NCBI RefSeq assembly: GCF_003052265.1
Contig: NZ_QANS01000003.1
Coordinates: 646,046 to 710,045, forward strand
Direction of reading: 5' to 3'
DNA length: 64,000 nt
Source: Stenotrophobium rhamnosiphilum
GTDB lineage: Bacteria > Pseudomonadota > Gammaproteobacteria > Nevskiales > Nevskiaceae
Shown: positions 11,788-20,557 of the stretch, piece after piece
Position numbering within the stretch: the first letter of the stretch is position 1
How the letters are laid out: every line of letters starts with the position of its first letter
Notes under the pieces: generated by a model
Told to the model about the DNA's origin: nothing
What the model saw: only the letters and a program-made list of their open reading frames with translations
Databases searched by the model: none
Program-made: the position numbers and the translations under genes

Positions 11788-11856
11788 GCAAGATTCCTCC
11801 CTGCGTTCGGAATGACAAAGTGTTGTGTCATTCCGAGCATCGCGAGGAATCTTGCT
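11788..11856. repeat. Inverted pair of TCATTCCGA-type palindromic repeats (left of GIY-YIG gene)
   Basis: Unit a (11788-11817) and unit b (11826-11856) are inverted copies carrying TGTCATTCCGA and GAGGAATCTTGCT, separated by eight bases. Relatives occur at 12139-12224, 39872-39997 and 58812-58884. Unit b runs directly into the GIY-YIG start codon and contributes GAGGA, its most likely ribosome binding site. Confidence 0.85.
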
Positions 11857-12132
11857 GTGAAAGCCTATTACGTCTACATCATGTCCAGCTTCACCAGAAC
11901 GCTCTATGTTGGCGTGACTAACGATCTGCCCCGACGTGTTTTGGAACATAAGAGCAAGCTGGTTGCAGGCTTTAGCGCAAAGTACAACATCACCGATCTC
12001 GTCTACGCAGAAGAGTATTGGGATGTACGCGAGGCGATTGACAGAGAGAAGCAGATCAAGAGTTGGCGGCGAGAGAAGAAGATTGCTTTGATTGAGTCAG
12101 TGAATACTGGCTGGACCGATCTGGCACTTTGA
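11857..12132 (+). CDS. Small GIY-YIG nuclease-family protein
   Basis: About 91 residues from the GTG at 11857, beginning VKAYYVYIMSSFTRTLYVGVTNDLPRR. The GIY-YIG core is read as YYVYI followed by LYVGVTNDLPRRVLEH; the later EAIDREKQIKSWRREKKIALIE carries the conserved Glu-containing helix. This is the YhbQ/UPF0213-like stand-alone class. An earlier ATG at 11812 would translate the upstream repeat (CCVIPSIARNL) and is probably false. The Shine-Dalgarno-like GAGGA lies inside the repeat, and a second inverted repeat pair begins six bases after the stop. Function in this class is unproven; DNA cleavage at branched structures is plausible. Confidence 0.82.
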   Translation: MKAYYVYIMSSFTRTLYVGVTNDLPRRVLEHKSKLVAGFSAKYNITDLVYAEEYWDVREAIDREKQIKSWRREKKIALIESVNTGWTDLAL

Positions 12133-12138
12133 TGTTCT

Positions 12139-12224
12139 TGTCATCCCGAGCAAAGCGAGGGATCTTGCTTTGTTGCTCATCGGGAAGTGTTACAGCAAGA
12201 TTCCTCACTTCGTTCGGAATGACA
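12139..12224. repeat. Inverted pair of TCATCCCGA-type palindromic repeats (right of GIY-YIG gene)
   Basis: Units at 12139-12169 and 12194-12224 are inverted relative to each other and match the pair at 11788-11856 with a few changes (for example TCATCCCGAG and GAGGGATCTTGCT). They begin six bases after the GIY-YIG stop and end 18 bases before the epimerase start. Confidence 0.85.
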
Positions 12225-12242
12225 TAGAAGAGAGAGATACCC

Positions 12243-13241
12243 ATGCGTATCGCAATCATCGGCGCCACCGGCATGATCGGCCACCACACCGCTCGTGCCG
12301 CCGTTGATCGCGGGCATGAGTTGGTGGTGGTTCATCGCGCATCGAGCAATTTGAATCAGCTCGCTGATCTTAAATTCACTTCCGCAGTTGCTGATCTGGA
12401 TGATCGCGCGTCACTGACGCGGGCGTTGGTGAATGTTGACGCAGTGATCAATTGCGCGGGTTATTACCCGACGGCGCCATTGCCTTGGCGTGACGAAGTG
12501 AAAACTGCAACGATGCAGATGGATCACTTCTACGCTGCTTGTGCGCAGCACAAGCTGCACAAGATCGTCTATCTCGGCGCCGCCATCGCGCTGCCGAAAA
12601 ATCCCAATGGCGAGCCCGGCGATGAAACGCTGGAATATGTCGGCGAGCCCGCCAACAAGAATCCCTATCTGCAAGTAAAAGTCGCGATGGATGCGCAGGC
12701 TCGCGCCAAGGCGCGTGAAGGTTTGCCGGTGGTGATTGGCATTCCGTCGATGACTTTAGGTGAATACGATTACGGCCCAACTACTGGGCGTCTGATTGTT
12801 GAACTCGCCAATCAAAGACTCCCCGGCTATGTGCGCGGCAACCGCAATGTGATTTATGCCGGCGATGCTGGTCTTGGCTTGATTCGTGTATGTGAAGATG
12901 GCCGCGCTGGCGAGAGATATCTGCTGACGGGCGAAAACCACAGCATGGATGCGCTGGTGCAGAAGATCACCCGCATCGCAGGCGTGCCCATGCCGCGTCC
13001 TATTCCACTGGGTGGCGCGCTGTTTGTGTCTAGGCTGCAGGCTCTACGTTATCGCTGGCTGAAAGGGCCGCTGCCCAAGGTTGATGCCACCGGCATTGCA
13101 GTCATGAGTGCGGGCCAATTTCTCTCTGGCGCGAAAGCACAGATTGAGTTGGGTTTTAACGCGAGTGTGACGACCGATGAAGCAGTGGAGCGCGCACTGC
13201 ACTGGTTTCGTGCGCAAGGTTATGTCTCTGGTGCGCGTTAA
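12243..13241 (+). CDS. NAD(P)-dependent epimerase/dehydratase-family protein (extended SDR)
   Basis: 332 residues. The N-terminus MRIAIIGATGMIGHHTARAA carries the GxxGxxG nucleotide-binding motif, and the catalytic YxxxK pair appears as YLQVK in NKNPYLQVKVAMD. The overall plan resembles dihydroflavonol-4-reductase-like and hopanoid-associated sugar epimerase-like extended SDRs. It would reduce or epimerise a small sugar-like or ketone substrate in the cytoplasm; the substrate is not predictable. Start ATG 12243 follows AGAGAGAGA. It stands alone between the repeat pair and the NAD-type isocitrate dehydrogenase. Confidence 0.82.
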   Translation: MRIAIIGATGMIGHHTARAAVDRGHELVVVHRASSNLNQLADLKFTSAVADLDDRASLTRALVNVDAVINCAGYYPTAPLPWRDEVKTATMQMDHFYAACAQHKLHKIVYLGAAIALPKNPNGEPGDETLEYVGEPANKNPYLQVKVAMDAQARAKAREGLPVVIGIPSMTLGEYDYGPTTGRLIVELANQRLPGYVRGNRNVIYAGDAGLGLIRVCEDGRAGERYLLTGENHSMDALVQKITRIAGVPMPRPIPLGGALFVSRLQALRYRWLKGPLPKVDATGIAVMSAGQFLSGAKAQIELGFNASVTTDEAVERALHWFRAQGYVSGAR

Positions 13242-13309
13242 TGGCGCGCTAATTATTTATACGTTTCTTTTTGAAGTCAGATGGCTTCAATCACATTGAA
13301 AGGCCAAAC

Positions 13310-14341
13310 ATGAGCGCTCCTATTTCAGCAACTCTTATTCCCGGCGACGGCATTGGCCCTGAAATTGTCGATGCAACACTCGCTGCATTTGATGCGCTTG
13401 GCGTGTCGTTCAACTGGGATATTCAGCAGGCGGGTCTCGCCGGCGTAAAAGCCGCAGGTGATCCACTGCCTCCTGCCGTGCTCGACAGCATTCGCCGCAC
13501 GCGTCTCGCACTGAAAGGCCCGCTGGAAACACCAAGTGGCGGCGGTTATCGCTCATCCAATGTGCGTCTGCGTGAAGAGTTCAAGCTCTACGCCAACGTG
13601 CGTCCTGCCAAGACGATGATTCCTGGCGGTCGCTTCGACAATATCGATCTGATGGTCTACCGCGAAAATCTCGAAGGCCTCTACATGGGCTACGAGCACT
13701 ACATTCCGATGGATGGTGATCCAGAAGCAATCGCGATCGCGACAGGCGTCAACACGCGCCAAGGTTCGCATCGTTTGCTCCAGTACGCGTTCGAGCACGC
13801 GATTGCCAACGGCCGCAAGAAAATTGCCGTCGTGCATAAAGCCAACATCATGAAAGCCCTCACCGGTATTTTTCTTGATGAAGCCCGCAAGATGTACAAG
13901 GAAAAATACGAAGGAAAAATCGAGATGCAGGAAGTCATCATCGACGCCTGCTGTATGAAGTTGGTGATCAATCCTTGGCAGTTTGATTGCCTCGTCACCA
14001 CCAATTTGTTTGGCGACATTCTTTCGGACCTTGTCGCCGGGTTAATCGGCGGCCTCGGCATGGCACCGGGTGCCAACATCGGTCAGGACGCAGCGATCTT
14101 TGAAGCAGTGCACGGCTCTGCGCCAGACATCGCCGGCAAGGGCATCGCCAATCCTGTGGCGCTGATGCTGGCCGCAGCCATGATGCTCGATCACCTCAAG
14201 ATGCACGACAAGGCGACGCGCTTGCGCACATCGATTCTCGATACCTTCAACGTCGACAATGTCCGCACCGGCGATCTCGGCGGCAAGGCCAATTGCAAGG
14301 AATTTACTGCGGCGCTGGTGTCGCGTATTCGTAACGGGTAA
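13310..14341 (+). CDS. NAD-dependent isocitrate dehydrogenase (isopropylmalate dehydrogenase fold)
   Basis: 343 residues from ATG 13310, which starts MSAPISATLIPGDGIGPEIV. The LIPGDGIGPE opening, the substrate segment GGGYRSSNVRLREEFKLYANVRP with Ser and three Arg that grip isocitrate, and NLFGDILSDL for the metal Asp residues identify the beta-decarboxylating dehydrogenase family. GSAPDIAGKGIANPVA near the cofactor site, without the NADP Lys/Tyr signature, favours NAD. Isocitrate is the best substrate guess; homoisocitrate is an alternative. The longer frame from 13271 lacks a ribosome site. Confidence 0.85.
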   Translation: MSAPISATLIPGDGIGPEIVDATLAAFDALGVSFNWDIQQAGLAGVKAAGDPLPPAVLDSIRRTRLALKGPLETPSGGGYRSSNVRLREEFKLYANVRPAKTMIPGGRFDNIDLMVYRENLEGLYMGYEHYIPMDGDPEAIAIATGVNTRQGSHRLLQYAFEHAIANGRKKIAVVHKANIMKALTGIFLDEARKMYKEKYEGKIEMQEVIIDACCMKLVINPWQFDCLVTTNLFGDILSDLVAGLIGGLGMAPGANIGQDAAIFEAVHGSAPDIAGKGIANPVALMLAAAMMLDHLKMHDKATRLRTSILDTFNVDNVRTGDLGGKANCKEFTAALVSRIRNG

Positions 14342-14442
14342 GGTGCGGAAAGAGGTAGCTAAGCCGTATCTAAAAGCGGCACTGCCGCAGGAGTGTCATC
14401 GGAGTGGTCTAGGATTTCTGCAAAGCAGAGGGAGAGACTGCA

Positions 14443-16098
14443 ATGTTGGAACCAGCAAACACCAGCGATAAATTAGTACGGCATTTCCGTCAGATCTTGG
14501 TCTGGCCTTTGCACTTGATGCCGATACACAAAGACGCGCAAACCCAGAAACATTGGGAGCTGCTTGAGCAGAGCACCGGCCACCCTTGGCGCGAAGTCGC
14601 AGACGAATTCACCGAGAACGCCGCCGATTTTAAAGAGCGGCATTACAACGAGTTTGTGACCTTTCTGCCCTACGTGCAGAGATTCCTGTACGGCGAAAGC
14701 CGCAACTCAGAACAAGACGGCGAACGCATTGCCTCGCCGATGCGTGTTTATCGTCGGGAAGACGTCGCCGCTGTGCGTATCACGCCGCATATCGGCGCTG
14801 AGCCGCTGACACTTTCTGTTGCGCATATCGATTTATATTTCTTTTACGACATTGACGTCGTGCTGCTCAATGTCGAAGTCCATGCCGATGATTTGCCGCT
14901 GCAAACCGCACAGAATTTGCTCTACAGCTTTGGTCGTGCTTATCCGGCAAGTTGGGATTCAGAAGGGCAGGGCCTGCATTGCCCGCATCGTGTTGAATGG
15001 ATCGACGCCAATAATGAAGTGATGGCGACATCCGATTATGAACAGCGCGAAAAATATCTGAGCTTTGCCTGCCGCAACCGCGCTGCCAGCATTGCCTCAC
15101 ATTGGGCGTTTCTGCTTCAACCGATGGTTCTGGACCACGCGGATGAGCCGGGGCTGATTCGCTTCCGCCAGATTGAGTTCTATCGCATGCCGGTGATGGG
15201 CTATCTGGCGATGGAAAATCCACGCGCTTTGTCACACGGTGATTTCATCCGAATAGGTTTGGTCTCTGGTTCTGGCACGGATGAGAGCCTGCCGTTTTCT
15301 GAGCGGCACGTATCTGACTTTGAACAGCGCTACTGCTACGACCGCTACTGGAGCGAAGGCGCTTGCCCAGGCTCGGACACGCGCTATCTCTGTAATGGCC
15401 ATGCACTGATGGTGATTGGGAATGCGCGGCACGCATTATTCACAGGCAAAGAGACAGGCGTGCTGTCACAGTTTCGCCATCAGTATTTTTTGCTGTTCAT
15501 GATCGCGCATATGCAGCGATCTGCACTGCTGATGTTTTCAGATTTGTTGGTGGCGGCGCTGGATCGTCTGGATATTCAAAGCGCCGAATCCGTTCGACGC
15601 TTCAAGCGCGCGATACGCCAAAACTTTGAAACCTTCCTGCGCTTTACGCATCGCTATTGGTTTCACGAGCTGTCGGATCAGGTGCAGGTGAAAGCGCTGT
15701 ATCGCATGTGCACAACGCACCTTGAGACCGAAGTGCTGCATGAAGAAGTGAAGAAAGAAATCTACGATATGAGTCAGTACCTCGATAGCGACAGCTTGCG
15801 TCGTCAAGCCAACACCGTCGTGCGCCTGACCGTCGTCACGACCTTTGGTTTGATCGGCACGGTTGTCACCGGTCTTTTCGGCATGAATCTTTTTGGCCTC
15901 GGCGAAAGGCCGCCGCACCAGCAATGGCTATTCCTGCTGCTGGGATTTGCGGGCGTCACTGCGGTGACGTTCTACACCTTATCTAAATCCAAGCGACTCT
16001 CAGATTTTCTGGATGCCGTTTCGGATGATCGTCTGCCAACAAAGGCCAAGGTGGGTTCGCTAATTAATGTTTGGCGTAAGCGCAACGATTTTGAGTAG
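14443..16098 (+). CDS. CorA-like membrane protein with large soluble domain
   Basis: 551 residues. The C-terminus has the CorA plan: a long helical region, then two membrane helices (about residues 463-488 and 496-517) with the GMN motif in GLFGMNLFG at the end of the first. CorA proteins form pentameric Mg2+/Co2+ channels. The N-terminal 440 residues are much longer than in CorA (about 316 in total) and do not look like its standard cytoplasmic domain, although the helix before the membrane (TEVLHEEVKKEIYDMSQYLD) fits the CorA stalk. I call it CorA-like by the C-terminus; transport of Mg2+ is inference. It converges on the MFS gene with three bases between stops. Confidence 0.7.
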   Translation: MLEPANTSDKLVRHFRQILVWPLHLMPIHKDAQTQKHWELLEQSTGHPWREVADEFTENAADFKERHYNEFVTFLPYVQRFLYGESRNSEQDGERIASPMRVYRREDVAAVRITPHIGAEPLTLSVAHIDLYFFYDIDVVLLNVEVHADDLPLQTAQNLLYSFGRAYPASWDSEGQGLHCPHRVEWIDANNEVMATSDYEQREKYLSFACRNRAASIASHWAFLLQPMVLDHADEPGLIRFRQIEFYRMPVMGYLAMENPRALSHGDFIRIGLVSGSGTDESLPFSERHVSDFEQRYCYDRYWSEGACPGSDTRYLCNGHALMVIGNARHALFTGKETGVLSQFRHQYFLLFMIAHMQRSALLMFSDLLVAALDRLDIQSAESVRRFKRAIRQNFETFLRFTHRYWFHELSDQVQVKALYRMCTTHLETEVLHEEVKKEIYDMSQYLDSDSLRRQANTVVRLTVVTTFGLIGTVVTGLFGMNLFGLGERPPHQQWLFLLLGFAGVTAVTFYTLSKSKRLSDFLDAVSDDRLPTKAKVGSLINVWRKRNDFE

Positions 16099-16100
16099 CG

Positions 16101-17693
16101 CTACTCGATCGGCGGACCGTTGTTGATGTTGGGTCGAGAGACCAGCATGAACAGCGGGATCGTGAAGCAACCAACCCAAGTGATCGCAATGATCGCGTCG
16201 TTGTAGCTGAGGATGGTCGCCTGCGTTTGGACCGTCTGCATGATCCGCGCGACGGCAACAAGATAATCGTGAGTGCCGGGTAACGCAGGGATATTCGTAA
16301 AGAAATCCCGTACCGGTGTGCGGCTGACGGTGAGTGATTCCAGTAAGTGTCGATCATGCAGCGCTTGGCGCGAGTACATGATGGTGTTGATCGCAGCGAG
16401 GCCGAACGCGCCGCCGAGATTTCGCATCAGACTGTAAAGGCCACTGGCGTTTTTTACGGCGCTGGCGGGCAGCGTGCTGAAAGACAATGTGGAGCAGCAG
16501 ACCAGCGCCATCATCAGACCAGCGCCGCGCAGAAACTGCGGCAGTGCGAGTTCCCAAAATCCAGTGTCTTGCGTGAGGTTGGCCATATTCCAACTGCCGA
16601 GTGCGACAAGGCTGCAGCCGATGCCGAACATCACACGCAAATCCATTGTGCGTGCCAGACGTGCGCAGAATGGCGCGACGAGAAACATGGCGGCGCCAGT
16701 AACCATCAGCGTCTCGCCAATCTGTTGGCTGTTGTAGCCACGCACCTGCCCGAGAAACAGCGGCAGAATGTAGTTGCCGGCGAACAAGGAAACGCTCAGC
16801 AACATTGCTGCAAGATTGGCGCAAGCGAAGTGCATATTTTTGAAAGGACGCAGATCGACAATCGGATGTTCAAAAGTCAGTACGCGATAGAAAAACAGCG
16901 CGCCTGATGCGGCTGCAAAGGCAGCCCAGAAGATGATGGTGCTGTCGTCAAACCAATTCTTCGCTGGACCTTCTTCCAGTACCCATTCGGTAGCGCCGAG
17001 GAACGCAGCCATCGTCAGCACGCCGGGAATATCAACAACCTTCCAAAGTTCTGGCTGTGGCCGATCGATGTCAACTAGGCTCCACACCGCTGCTGCGATC
17101 AGAAGGCCCGGCACAAGATTGATCAGAAACAACCAGTGCCATGATGAAATTTCAGTGATGTAACCGCCCAAAACTGGGCCCAGAATTGGTGCCGAAGTAG
17201 CAATGAGTCCGGTGATCACTTGCGGCACGATGCGCTTCTCTGGCGGAAACATGATGTACAGCGCAGCGAATGCGCTCGGAATCATGCCGCCACCAAGAAA
17301 GCCCTGCAGCGCGCGGAACACAATCATTGATTCGATATTCCAGGCCATTGCACAGGCCGCACTGGCGATGGTGAAGCCCAGTGCCGATATCGTGAAATAA
17401 ACGCGCGTTGAGAAAATTCGTGAGAGATAACCGGAGAGAGGAATCGCGATCACTTCGGCAATCAGATAAGCCGATTGCACCCAGGCAATTTCTTGAATAG
17501 AAGCGGTGAGGCCTGCGCGGATTTGGTTGAGGCTGCTCGCCACAATCTGAATATCAAGAAAGGCCATGAACACGCCGAAGGCCATCGCGAAAAATCCAAA
17601 CCAATTGCGTCGCGCTTTGGCTCGCGCAGCAGCAAGCATCGCCTCATTCGGTGGCGATGGCAGATCAGTATTTGCGCTTGTTGTGTCGCTCAC
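16101..17693 (-). CDS. DHA2-family MFS efflux transporter (EmrB/QacA type)
   Basis: 530 residues with about 14 hydrophobic segments, the number expected for the DHA2 family. The first helix has FMAFLDIQIVASSLNQI with the conserved membrane Asp, and the second region WVQSAYLIAEVIAIPLSGYLSRIFSTR carries the motif A-like loop. EmrB relatives export hydrophobic drugs by proton antiport, usually with an EmrA periplasmic partner. No emrA gene is adjacent. Start is GTG 17693 with no upstream alternative of similar quality. Confidence 0.88.
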   Translation of the reverse strand: MSDTTSANTDLPSPPNEAMLAAARAKARRNWFGFFAMAFGVFMAFLDIQIVASSLNQIRAGLTASIQEIAWVQSAYLIAEVIAIPLSGYLSRIFSTRVYFTISALGFTIASAACAMAWNIESMIVFRALQGFLGGGMIPSAFAALYIMFPPEKRIVPQVITGLIATSAPILGPVLGGYITEISSWHWLFLINLVPGLLIAAAVWSLVDIDRPQPELWKVVDIPGVLTMAAFLGATEWVLEEGPAKNWFDDSTIIFWAAFAAASGALFFYRVLTFEHPIVDLRPFKNMHFACANLAAMLLSVSLFAGNYILPLFLGQVRGYNSQQIGETLMVTGAAMFLVAPFCARLARTMDLRVMFGIGCSLVALGSWNMANLTQDTGFWELALPQFLRGAGLMMALVCCSTLSFSTLPASAVKNASGLYSLMRNLGGAFGLAAINTIMYSRQALHDRHLLESLTVSRTPVRDFFTNIPALPGTHDYLVAVARIMQTVQTQATILSYNDAIIAITWVGCFTIPLFMLVSRPNINNGPPIE

Positions 17694-17840
17694 GGCCAGC
17701 GATGCTAAGCGGTGATGGCCGCTCAGAACTTAGTCCGAGCAGATGAGCCATCAGGCATTAGTGGACTTTTATGGGTTGTGCCTGCGGCCGATCCGGCCTA
17801 GCCTAGTGGCAGAACTGATTAAAACCGCTGGAGCTAAGAA

Positions 17841-18266
17841 ATGATTGTTACGCCACTTTATGCAGGCCTGCTGGCCATCTGGTTTTTGGTATTGAGCATT
17901 AAGGTTGTGCAAGGCCGCGGGCATGGGCCGAGCTTGGGTGATGGCGGTGACGCCGGCATGCTGCGCCTGATGCGCGGCCACGCCAATTTTTCTGAATATG
18001 TACCGCTGATTCTGTTGATGCTACTGGTACTGGAATTGAGCCATGTCTCGATCTACATCTTGCATGGTCTCGGCGGCACGCTGCTACTGGCGCGTGTGTT
18101 GCACGGCATCGCGTTCAGCTTCACCAGCCATTGGAAATTCGGACGCTTCTGGGGAACGGCACTTACCTTCCTCGTGCTGCTCGCCGCGGCTGGTCTTTGT
18201 ATCTATCAAGGTGTACTTGGTCACATGCTGTGGTGCTGCACGCACATTCCAGAAGGTGTGGAATAG
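17841..18266 (+). CDS. MAPEG-family membrane protein
   Basis: 141 residues with four hydrophobic segments and the MAPEG signature around RGHANFSEYVPLILLMLLVLE, where Asn and Glu are conserved. MAPEG proteins include microsomal glutathione transferases and leukotriene synthases; bacterial members are mostly uncharacterised inner-membrane proteins. Start ATG 17841 follows GGAGCTAAGAA. The DUF938 methyltransferase gene follows closely and may be cotranscribed. Confidence 0.85.
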   Translation: MIVTPLYAGLLAIWFLVLSIKVVQGRGHGPSLGDGGDAGMLRLMRGHANFSEYVPLILLMLLVLELSHVSIYILHGLGGTLLLARVLHGIAFSFTSHWKFGRFWGTALTFLVLLAAAGLCIYQGVLGHMLWCCTHIPEGVE

Positions 18267-18286
18267 CTTCGTCTACGTTGAGTCCT

Positions 18287-18895
18287 ATGCTCAACGCTGA
18301 TAAACCTTTCTCAACTGCCAGTGAGCGCAACCGCGAGCCAATACTCGCGGTGTTGCGAGAGCATTTCTCAGATCGTCGCAGCGTTCTAGAAATTGGTAGC
18401 GGCACCGGTCAGCACGCTGTGTATTTTGCTGAAGCGCTGCCGCAACTAATCTGGCAAACCTCGGATCGTGATGAAAACCACGAAGGCATTCGGCTTTGGT
18501 TGGCAGACGCCAACTTACCGAATGTGAAAGCACCGCTAACGCTGGATGTCAGCGGCGCTTGGCCGACTCAGCTTTACGATGCGATCTATAGCGCCAACAC
18601 TTTGCACATCATGAGTTGGAGTGAAGTCGAGCAGATGTTTGCACGACTGCCTCAGGTCATGACGAACGATGCAAAGTTGGCCGTCTATGGGCCATTCAAT
18701 TACGACGGCCATTTCACCAGCGATAGCAATGCAGCGTTTGATGCTGCGCTACGTGCAGCGGTGCCACATCGTGGCATTCGTGATTTTGAAGCCATCGATA
18801 TTCTTGCTCGGCGTGCGGGACTTCAGCTGCTTGAAGATCGCGCGATGCCTGCCAACAATCGTTGCCTCGTCTGGCAGCGTCGCGTGAATCCCTAA
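18287..18895 (+). CDS. DUF938-family SAM-dependent methyltransferase
   Basis: 202 residues from ATG 18287, the normal length for DUF938. The cofactor motif is [20 protein letters not shown], followed by WQTSDRD and [14 protein letters not shown], family hallmarks. The longer frame from 18131 overlaps the MAPEG gene and lacks a ribosome site. The substrate is unknown. The stop TAA overlaps the ychJ ATG by one base (TAATG), indicating translational coupling. Confidence 0.88.
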   Translation: MLNADKPFSTASERNREPILAVLREHFSDRRSVLEIGSGTGQHAVYFAEALPQLIWQTSDRDENHEGIRLWLADANLPNVKAPLTLDVSGAWPTQLYDAIYSANTLHIMSWSEVEQMFARLPQVMTNDAKLAVYGPFNYDGHFTSDSNAAFDAALRAAVPHRGIRDFEAIDILARRAGLQLLEDRAMPANNRCLVWQRRVNP

Positions 18896-19293
18896 TGATT
18901 GAAGCAAGCGCTGCTTGCCCTTGCGGTAGCGGCAAAAAATATTTGCAGTGTTGCAGCCCTTTGCATGTTGGCGCATTGGCATCGACGGCTGAAGCCTTGA
19001 TGCGTTCGCGTTACAGCGCGTATGTCGCGGAGCTGGAGCCGTATGTGTTAGCGACCTGGCATGCCACGACACGTCCGTCAGCACTGGATCCTGATGAAGG
19101 TCAGAAAATCACTTGGCTGGGCTTAACAGTGAAGCGTCACGCCATCACTGGCGAAGACAGCGCCACGGTTGAGTTCGTGGCGCGTTATCGCATCGGTGGT
19201 GCTAGCGCTGTGCGGCTGCATGAGATCAGCCGCTTTGTGCGAGAAGACGGACGCTGGTTCTATCTCGACGGCAGCTTTCCCGAAAAAACTTAA
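18895..19293 (+). CDS. ychJ: YchJ-family SEC-C metal-binding protein
   Basis: 132 residues. The N-terminus holds a SEC-C zinc-binding motif, [17 protein letters not shown], followed by the conserved [10 protein letters not shown] segment of the YchJ/UPF0225 family, which has an NTF2-like fold. Its cellular role is not established. The start overlaps the preceding methyltransferase stop by one base. Confidence 0.9.
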   Translation: MIEASAACPCGSGKKYLQCCSPLHVGALASTAEALMRSRYSAYVAELEPYVLATWHATTRPSALDPDEGQKITWLGLTVKRHAITGEDSATVEFVARYRIGGASAVRLHEISRFVREDGRWFYLDGSFPEKT

Positions 19294-19304
19294 GCGCGCT
19301 ACGT

Positions 19305-19742
19305 TTAAGCGAGGCGCTTTTCAACGCTCTTGAGCGTGCCAGCAAAAGCCTTGGCGAGTTGAGGGGCAACAAGCTTTGTGACGAGTCCGCCAATGAGCGG
19401 AATGCGAATACGCAGCGTCGAAGACCAGGTGACTTCGGTGCCTGCTGCGGTTGCTTCCAATCGCACGCTGCCACCTTTGTGCTCCATTGGCGGACGCGAT
19501 TTGGTGATCAGATAATCCAGTCGCACGGGTCGTTCATAAGCGGTGATCTCTTCGCGGAACCATGCCGTGCCGGCATCAATCTCACGTACGGCACCAACAC
19601 CATTTTTGTGTGGCTTGCCTTTCTTCACCAACTCGGAATCTTTCACGCCGGGAAAATCCTTGTAGTTGGCGTGGTCGCTGAGCATGTCAAACACTTTTTC
19701 AATTGGCGCCTTGATCGTGCGCTTCACAACAATGGTCTGCAT
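19305..19742 (-). CDS. SRPBCC (START-like) family protein
   Basis: 145 residues with the polyketide cyclase/START-like opening VVKRTIKAPIEKVFDMLSDH and a C-terminal long helix, a fold that encloses a hydrophobic ligand pocket. The ligand is not predictable. Its stop faces the ychJ stop 11 bp away. It lies 26 bp downstream of a DoxX-like membrane protein gene, so the two may form an operon. Confidence 0.82.
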   Translation of the reverse strand: MQTIVVKRTIKAPIEKVFDMLSDHANYKDFPGVKDSELVKKGKPHKNGVGAVREIDAGTAWFREEITAYERPVRLDYLITKSRPPMEHKGGSVRLEATAAGTEVTWSSTLRIRIPLIGGLVTKLVAPQLAKAFAGTLKSVEKRLA

Positions 19743-19768
19743 GTCGCTCTCCGTGCAAAAGTTTTAAA

Positions 19769-20155
19769 TCAGGCGTGTTGAGCAGCGCGCGGTGCGCGCG
19801 TGCTCCAGATAACGCAGGCAATCAGTAGCACTTGGATGACCATGCGCACGTCTAACATCAGCGGCGTGAAATCCGGGAACAGCGCAGGGTTTTGCCACAT
19901 GTAAATGTTGGCGGGTGTGACGGCAAGAATCAGCACGACCAGCCCGATCCCGGCGAGTGAGCGCCAGCGCGCAAACAAGATGCCGATCGCGCCGAGCAGT
20001 TCAAAAACGCCGCTGATGTAAACCATCGCGCGTGGCTCAGGAATGTAAGGCGGCACGATGCTGACGAAAAAATCCGTCGCCACGAAATGGCCAACGCCGC
20101 CAAAGAAAAACCAGATAAAGACGAAGCCGAGACCGGCGAGTTTTAATTTGCTCAT
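19769..20155 (-). CDS. DoxX-like small membrane protein
   Basis: 128 residues with four predicted membrane helices. The order (FVFIWFFFGGVGHF, then VFELLGAIGILFA, then a central helix and IQVLLIACVIW) is that of DoxX-like proteins. ATG 20155 gives MSKLKLAGLG; the longer frame from 20203 adds a basic unrelated stretch and is rejected. Function is unknown. Upstream of the SRPBCC gene. Confidence 0.78.
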   Translation of the reverse strand: MSKLKLAGLGFVFIWFFFGGVGHFVATDFFVSIVPPYIPEPRAMVYISGVFELLGAIGILFARWRSLAGIGLVVLILAVTPANIYMWQNPALFPDFTPLMLDVRMVIQVLLIACVIWSTRAPRAAQHA

Positions 20156-20557
20156 GCGGCATCTTACGGGAATTGTTTTAGTGCGCGATGGCGCTAGCGA
20201 CACCCTGATTGGCTGAAGGGTCAGGGGTTCGCACAGAAGGCTTATCGTAGGGGAATGGTTTTAATAGCGCGTCTTAATAAAACTTAATTAAATAGAAAGT
20301 AACAATCTTTATGAGCGCCATATTTACTGATCGGTCGCCCTAATAGATGTGACCCAAGCTCGGCGTGTAGGGCTCGGTGCCGTCATATACTTGCAACATT
20401 GCGAGGAGGCGCGGGCAGTATCTGCCGCGTGTGCGAAAAATTGTCGGATAGATGCGAACGCCACGATCGTTCGCCGCCACAAGTAACAACGTTTGCATGG
20501 CCTCGGGCCAGCGTTCTCCTTTGATCAGATTTAAATTGGATTCTTAGGAGAAGAACG
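20156..20557. other. Intergenic region with small hairpins
   Basis: About 400 bp with no credible gene. Positions 20270-20320 are AT-rich and probably contain promoter elements for one of the flanking divergent genes. Short palindromes include GCGAACG/CGTTCGC near 20457-20477 and GGCAG/CTGCC near 20412-20424. An AGGAG at 20547-20551 serves the downstream gene. Confidence 0.45.
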
